From Copromyces sp. CBS 386.78 (taxonomy: Eukaryota > Ascomycota > Sordariomycetes > Sordariales > Sordariaceae): a stretch of DNA of 64,000 nucleotides. Under the pieces are notes generated by a model. That model searched no databases, was not told the origin of the DNA, and saw only the letters and a program-made list of their open reading frames with translations. Of the stretch, positions 59,054-64,000 are shown piece by piece. How positions within the stretch are numbered: position 1 is the stretch's first letter; every line of letters begins with the position of its first letter. The stretch is from NCBI GenBank assembly GCA_030685235.1, contig MU839141.1, positions 1-64,000 of the forward strand, written 5' to 3'. The translations under genes and the position numbers were made by a program.

Positions 59054-60108
59054 GGGAGAGAGGTGGGTGAGTGGACTGGGGAGGTTGAAAGATTGAACAA
59101 GGGAGCCAAATTGACAAGGACGTGAACAGGGGGTAAAAGGATGTTAAAGGGTGGATATCGTGAGTGGCTTTAACAGTTCGTCTCTGGCTTAACGCTGTTG
59201 TCTTAATATTTGATGATTCACATTCGAGACTGCGAAACACGGTGGTCTTAGCTCAAGACACTACCGTTGCGTCAAAGATGGAGTACATACGGAGTGCGTC
59301 AGTTTTGGAAGATTTTAGAAGATGACATAGGTCAAACGAAGTTAGTCGTTATTGTTTGTGGCTTTTCGGGCCATTGTGGTTGATAATGATGCACCTCGTT
59401 GGCCGTCATCGCTAGAGACTTGAATCAGACAACTTCCACTCGAAAAGCGGCGGAAGATGGATCTTACTATGGAGCCTCAGCGCTTGTCATTTTATCTCAT
59501 CAGAAGATAATCACGAAGAATACAGCCGGAGAAAAGGACAGTCTTCATTGACGATTGAGGTTCCGCTGCGTCATTGGGAACTCGGTCCTCGGTGAGCCCG
59601 CAAATTTTTTAACGTAAACAAACTTCCAAAAGGAGCCAACTACATTCGCGATCATCACCAACACGATCCCGTGATCTAGATCAGATATTCACAATCAACA
59701 TTCATTAAGTGATGATATATTTGGTGGACCTTGGCCAGAAGTTCACCTCGCTCAGGGGTAAAGTTGGGGCCCCGCAGCGGTCCGCAGCAAGTCTGCAGCA
59801 CTGGTCGGCCCAGCCGCTATCTGTTGGTCAGCTCGCATCATGACATCATTACTTTGTCACGCCCGTCACCACTTTCATTGTAGTCTAAGTTCCTACAGCA
59901 ATGTCGTCACACATTTTGGGTCTGTGGAATTGAGCATCACTTGCGTTTATAAAGTCCTCTTGTCGCCCGTTGGAAGAAGGAAACTCATCATTCAGCAATC
60001 CAAATCACAATCACATTCACACCTACAACTGAAGTTCAACAACGAACCTGAATACCACAACCACTTAACAAGCAAACAAACAAAACAAATACACACATAA
60101 CATCAAAA
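59054..60108. other. Promoter region of the small repeat protein gene
   Basis: 1.05 kb with no gene. TTATAAAG near 59,947-59,954 is a likely TATA box about 160 bp before the ATG, followed by a CAA/ACA-rich leader typical of strongly expressed fungal genes. Confidence 0.5.
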
Positions 60109-60540
60109 ATGTCTTCCCAGCAGGCCTCCAACTCTCACGTCGGCCCCAAGACCACCGGCGGCAAGGCCGGCGCCGTCCCTACCCCCGCCAACGCCCATCT
60201 CGGCACTGAGAAGCTCGAGACCAAGCCCAAGGCTTTTGACTCGGATGGTGCTATTGGCAAGCAGTTCACTGGTATGTTTTGTCCTCTCTTCCCTTTCCTC
60301 TTCTCTTGTCTTCCTTCACTCAATTCCCCCAATTACATATTGCTAACATAACTCGCCCAAACAGAAACCGGCGCAATCGGCCAAATCGGCGAAAAAGTCG
60401 GCGGCCCTCTCTCCTCGGAGGGGGTGATCGGCAAGCAGTTCACAGACAAGGGCGCCATCGGAGGTACCATCCAGAACACTCTTGGTGGTGAAAAGCAGAC
60501 CGGCAGTGGGTTGTCGGGGATCCTCCCCAAGTCGAACTAG
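60109..60540 (+). CDS. Small hydrophilic repeat protein, stress-type
   Basis: Two exons, 60,109-60,271 and 60,365-60,540, giving 112 aa. Gly, Lys and Thr-rich, with no hydrophobic stretch and no Cys. The motif IGKQFT recurs (about residues 49-54 and 76-81), alternating with GAIG: GAIGKQFTETGAIGQIG, then GVIGKQFTDKGAIGGTI. Proteins of this build are common in fungi and are often stress- or stationary-phase-induced, but I cannot name a function. The A-rich unstructured leader suggests strong expression. Confidence 0.85.
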
Positions 60541-60921
60541 ATCGCAGAGTCTAGGGAGATGAAGAAGGAAGGAAGAGGATGGATAGGAGGGATGCCATAA
60601 AGGCATTGTTGTAACATTATCATGACGACTTTGATGACTACACGAACAATTAATCATCTGAACACCCATAACAAACCGAGACTTGTGAAGTATTCTAATA
60701 TGCTGTGATGGATGCTGTTGGTGATAACAATGACTTTATGTGTTCCATTGGAGAGGGCTTGACAAGGTAGCTTTTGTGTCCAAAATGAATCGATGACACC
60801 AAAGCGCTTTGTGTCTTTAGACCAAGGCGGCTTACACCAGCGTGAGATGTGAAGCTATTGTTTCCGTGATTGCTGTACATATCTCTGATATGTTAAATGT
60901 CATGCGGCTGATGTCAAAGTA
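60541..60921. other. 3' flank up to the MITE
   Basis: No gene seen. Confidence 0.5.
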
Positions 60922-61379
60922 CTTGGGGGTTTGGGAAAAGTGGGACCTTTTGTCAACCCCCTCTCATAAAAGAGGGGGAAAAAAAATTATGGGACAAACT
61001 TTTATTATGGGACAAACAGAAAGACCAGCGAACCGCTTAGAAACCTGTTAGTTGGCGAGATGCAACAACGAGAACAACGTCCATCATTTTTCTAAAAATC
61101 CAAGAAAATTTGAGAAGTAAGAAGAAGCTTCGAAAGGCCTCTTCTCAAAGTTGCATCAATTTCTATTACCATATTGGCGAGAAAAGTGGGAATGAGGATG
61201 TTGTTCACATATATTTCGGGGGCCTATTTCGGGTATATTAGCTCGCGGCGGTTGGGCGAGTTTTCAGCGGTTCGCTGGTCTTTCTGTTTGTCCCATAATA
61301 AAAGTTTGTCCCATAATTTTTTTTCCCCCTACTTAATAAGTAGGGGGTTGAGAAAAGTCCCACCACCACAACCCCCAAG
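60922..61379. mobile_element. 458-bp MITE of the pogo family at 14.6-18.0 kb
   Basis: The ends CTTGGGGG/CCCCCAAG are flanked by TA on each side (60,920-60,921; 61,380-61,381). Each long inverted arm repeats the pogo element's design: outer TIR, a CCCCCT...AGGGGG hairpin, then TTATGGGACAAACTTTTATTATGGGACAAAC, continuing into an inner palindrome with AGCGAACCGCT-like ends. No transposase coding. It shows no RIP transitions, so it is younger than, or escaped, the process that destroyed the pogo copy. Confidence 0.92.
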
Positions 61380-62143
61380 TACATGAATGTTTAAACGGTC
61401 CAGACCTTCCAGACCCGAGACGACGAGTTTCCATCCGCGGTAGCTGAGCGGAACCGATTCCCGATTCCCCCACCGGCAGTCGGCGCGGCCGTCCTCTGTG
61501 GGGGCGGCAGTGATCCCACAGCGCCGGATCACAGCGGGTATCAGATTGATCTGATAAGGAGTCTCGGCACACCAGGGGAAACCTAAGAGGGGCACGGGCA
61601 TCCATTTCGTCGCATCTCGGCTTACGTTACCTAGCCAGTCCGATCTCGGGGCCTCAACCATGCTCTTGCAACCTTGAGGGTCCCCGAACAGACCGAACAG
61701 ACCGAACAGACCCTGACTAGTGCGGAGCTTGTTGCAGAGAATTTGGAGATTTTCGTCGGTGTCGAACCATTCGAACCACCGGGTAACCGTCAGACGGGCC
61801 CGTGGACAGGGCAATGGACAGGCCAAGACGGGCCTGTACAGGGTCGAGAAGGCGGGACGAAGGCCTGTGAAGCTCCGATGCGGCCGGCCGAGAATCAAAC
61901 GATTGGAAAAGTGTGACTGACTACCTGCTCGACCGATTTCTTCTGCTACCTGCTATGTACATACACACATACTAGCTACTCGGTACAATACACCGATATC
62001 AAAAAGTTCTCGGCCTGGAATACCAAGCCGCTGAAGTTAACCGACGACAGGAACCGCGGTGAAGTGGTTCTGAGTCAACAGTCAGCCAACCATAACATCA
62101 ATTTTGAGCCCTCTTCCTCTTCTGTCTGTCTGCTCTCAGCCAG

Positions 62144-62174
<31 letters not shown>

Positions 62175-62549
62175 GAAGTGAACATTTCCGATCCGCCTCT
62201 CGTATTCCTTCCTCGTTGTATTTGAGTCACACTCTTTGCAACCACATTTCGCCAAGTCCATCCAGTTCACTATCGTCCTCAAAAATTCAATCCGTATCGT
62301 CGTCATCCCGCCCTCGGCAACTCGCTACCAGGCAATCGTCAGTCACCGAGGTTAAAGTTTTCACATCCATTTTCCTAGCTTTCCTTCGCGGGATCCAATC
62401 GCGCGTCATCCACAATCACCAGGCCCTTCCTCGGCCCTCCTTCTCCGCATCCGCTGTCATCGGCCCCCGATCGACCTCCGAATTCTCCCCACATTTCACC
62501 CCGCGTCGCCGGTGGAGAAACCCTAGTTACCGCCGGTCCGCCTCCGAAC
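61380..62549. other. Intergenic and 5' region of the last gene
   Basis: No gene recognised. It contains a short GAACAGACC tandem repeat (61,686-61,712) and a run of 29 T (62,146-62,174), then a CT-rich leader. Confidence 0.5.
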
Positions 62550-63685
62550 ATGAAAGAAGGCACCCCGGCCCCGGTCCCGGTCCAAGGCCCGGTCTCGGCT
62601 GCCTCGCCGTTGGATGCCGCCTCCGGACTCAAGACGACGTCACCACACTTACATCTTGCCGGACTAGCGACACAAACACAAAAGACTCGCGCCGCACTCC
62701 TTGGTGGTGGTGATTTCGTCGACACGCAACCAACAGCTTCGATATCCAAAGCCGCCGCTGAAGGAATCACTACTACAAGCACAAAATGGAACACCAAGAA
62801 CCTCGGCCTACGACTGGGTGCTGACCTCGTCAGTGCTGCTTCGGCAGCTGTGCTTGTTGCGCCTGTTATCTCTATTATTGATCGGTATGTCCTGGCAAAC
62901 AGTTCCCTTTCCATCCCCCTCCCACACAGCCCATTTGACTAACTGTATTATCCAACAGCTCAATAATGGAAAACGCCTCCGGCGCCGCTTCCATCGGCAC
63001 CTCCCTCCGGCGCTCCCTACGCTCCCTCCTCGTCTCCCCCCGTGCGACAATCCTCTCCCGCCCCTTCGGCCTCATCTTTCTGTTATATGGCGGCACCTAC
63101 CTAACCGCCAACACCCTCGACACCACCGTCTCCACCATCCAGAACAACCCCGACCCGGCGTACGTAACCTCCGGGTCATCCAAATTCTTCGCCTCGAGTG
63201 CTGCCAACATCGGCTTTTGCATCTACAAAGACCAAGTTTTTGTCCGCCTGTTCGGCCCACCGGGAGCTACACCGAGACCAGTGGGACTACCGAGTTACTT
63301 ACTCTTTGCAGTGAGGGATTGCATGACGATTTTTGCGTCGTTTAACGTCCCGCCTTTGCTGGGACCAGTCCTCACAGAGAAGTTGGGAGCGGGGACACAA
63401 AAATGGATGAGTGGACAGACGATGGCGCAGTTTGCGGCGCCGGCGGTTGTGCAGCTTTTCAGCACGCCGGTGCATCTTTTGGGGTTGGATATGTATAACC
63501 GCCCTGCTGCTGGCGGACCAGGGGGACAAAAGGGTGGGCCGAGTTGGGGAGAGAGGTGGACGCTGGTGAGGAAGAATTGGGCGGTCAGTGTGGCGGCGAG
63601 GATATGTAGGATTGTGCCGGCTTTTGGCGTCGGTGGGGTTGTTAATATGAAGGTGCGGAAGGGGTTGATGGAGAGGTTGAGTTAG
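62550..63685 (+). CDS. Uncharacterised multi-pass (probably mitochondrial) membrane protein
   Basis: Two exons, 62,550-62,884 and 62,959-63,685, giving 353 aa. After a Pro/Ala/Thr-rich N-terminus come GGGDFVDTQPTASISKAAAEG and several moderately hydrophobic helices: ADLVSAASAAVLVAPVISII, FGLIFLLYGGTYLTANTL, PSYLLFAVRDCMTIFASF, MAQFAAPAVVQLFSTPVHLL and ICRIVPAFGVGGVVNMKV. Basic loops (LRRSLRSLLVSPRA) and the helix spacing recall divergent mitochondrial carrier-like proteins, but the P-x-D/E-x2-K/R signature repeats are not visible, so that is only a possibility. It is conserved-looking, not low complexity, and the intron keeps frame exactly. Confidence 0.8.
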
Positions 63686-64000
63686 AGGAGTGGTGATTTG
63701 AGGATGCATCGATAGAGGGATAGATGGGAGTGTGTGTGTGGCGTTGTTATGTTTGTTGTTCAGAGTATAAAGCTGTGTTAGACCGGTGGCAGGTGTCGGG
63801 ATAGAGGTTAGACTAGGCGTTTTGGAATGTTCTTTGCTGCTTTGATTTCGTGGGTTTTCGGCGTTTATTTTGTATTTGTGGTCATGTTGTTTTAGATAGC
63901 CTGTTTTGGCTGTGTTCTAGATTAGCGGTATAGAGAGAAGGGCAACCCCATGATGGTACACGGAGAGATGACCGAGGATGCAGGCAGATGCTTTCTGCGA
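63686..64000. other. 3' flank of the membrane protein gene
   Basis: No further gene starts before the window end. Confidence 0.55.

Noticed and set aside
61329..61898. 189-codon minus-strand frame overlapping the MITE
   Set aside because: It begins outside and ends inside a MITE arm, contains GLFGLFG from a short tandem repeat, and shows no family resemblance.

Overview
This window is nuclear DNA of a filamentous ascomycete, most likely a Sordariales-type Pezizomycotina. The genes carry short introns with GTAAGT/GTGAGT-like donors and CTRAY-like branch points. The Rieske protein is very close to what I remember of Neurospora FES-1, and there are HET-domain and DUF3716-type genes typical of this group. 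The left third carries the marks of repeat-induced point mutation (RIP): extreme AT/TpA richness, transition-only divergence between repeat copies, and shattered transposon reading frames.

Layout. (1) 1-18,070 is a RIP-degraded transposon block. It opens with an (AAAAAG)n microsatellite, followed by an old Ty3/gypsy element A (minus strand). Element A is split by a complete Ty3/gypsy element B (3,473-11,307), with 210-bp LTRs and a perfect 5-bp target duplication AATTA. B is itself invaded by a base-balanced 531-bp inverted-repeat element. After A's 5' LTR come a small MITE, a telomere-like motif, a tRNA-like relic, and a 3.4-kb pogo/Fot1-type DNA transposon with TA duplications. (2) 18,374-45,043 is gene-dense: DDB1, the Rieske iron-sulfur protein, a secreted Asp/Thr-rich protein, a HET-domain protein, an R3H-domain protein, a very long Gln-rich nuclear-type protein, a DJ-1/PfpI protein, and a mucin-like single-pass membrane protein. 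(3) 45,044-56,179 holds a TRP-like cation channel, a GH5 mannanase and a CE3-like GDSL esterase side by side, plus two MITE-like elements. (4) 56,180-64,000 holds a double-DUF3716 protein with a CENP-C-like cupin tail, a small hydrophilic repeat protein, a MITE belonging to the pogo family of region 1, and an uncharacterised multi-pass membrane protein.

How parts connect. DDB1, which in Neurospora (DIM-8) belongs to the complex that places H3K9 methylation on RIP'd DNA, is the first gene beyond the RIP'd block. The MITE at 60.9 kb shares its termini with the RIP-killed pogo element at 14.6-18.0 kb, and two copies of a second MITE family sit at 13.5 and 55.5 kb. These show that the inactive block and the gene-rich arm share mobile families. 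The mannanase and esterase form a likely plant-polysaccharide pair. Gene models were built by hand from splice signals, frame continuity and family resemblance; no database search was run.
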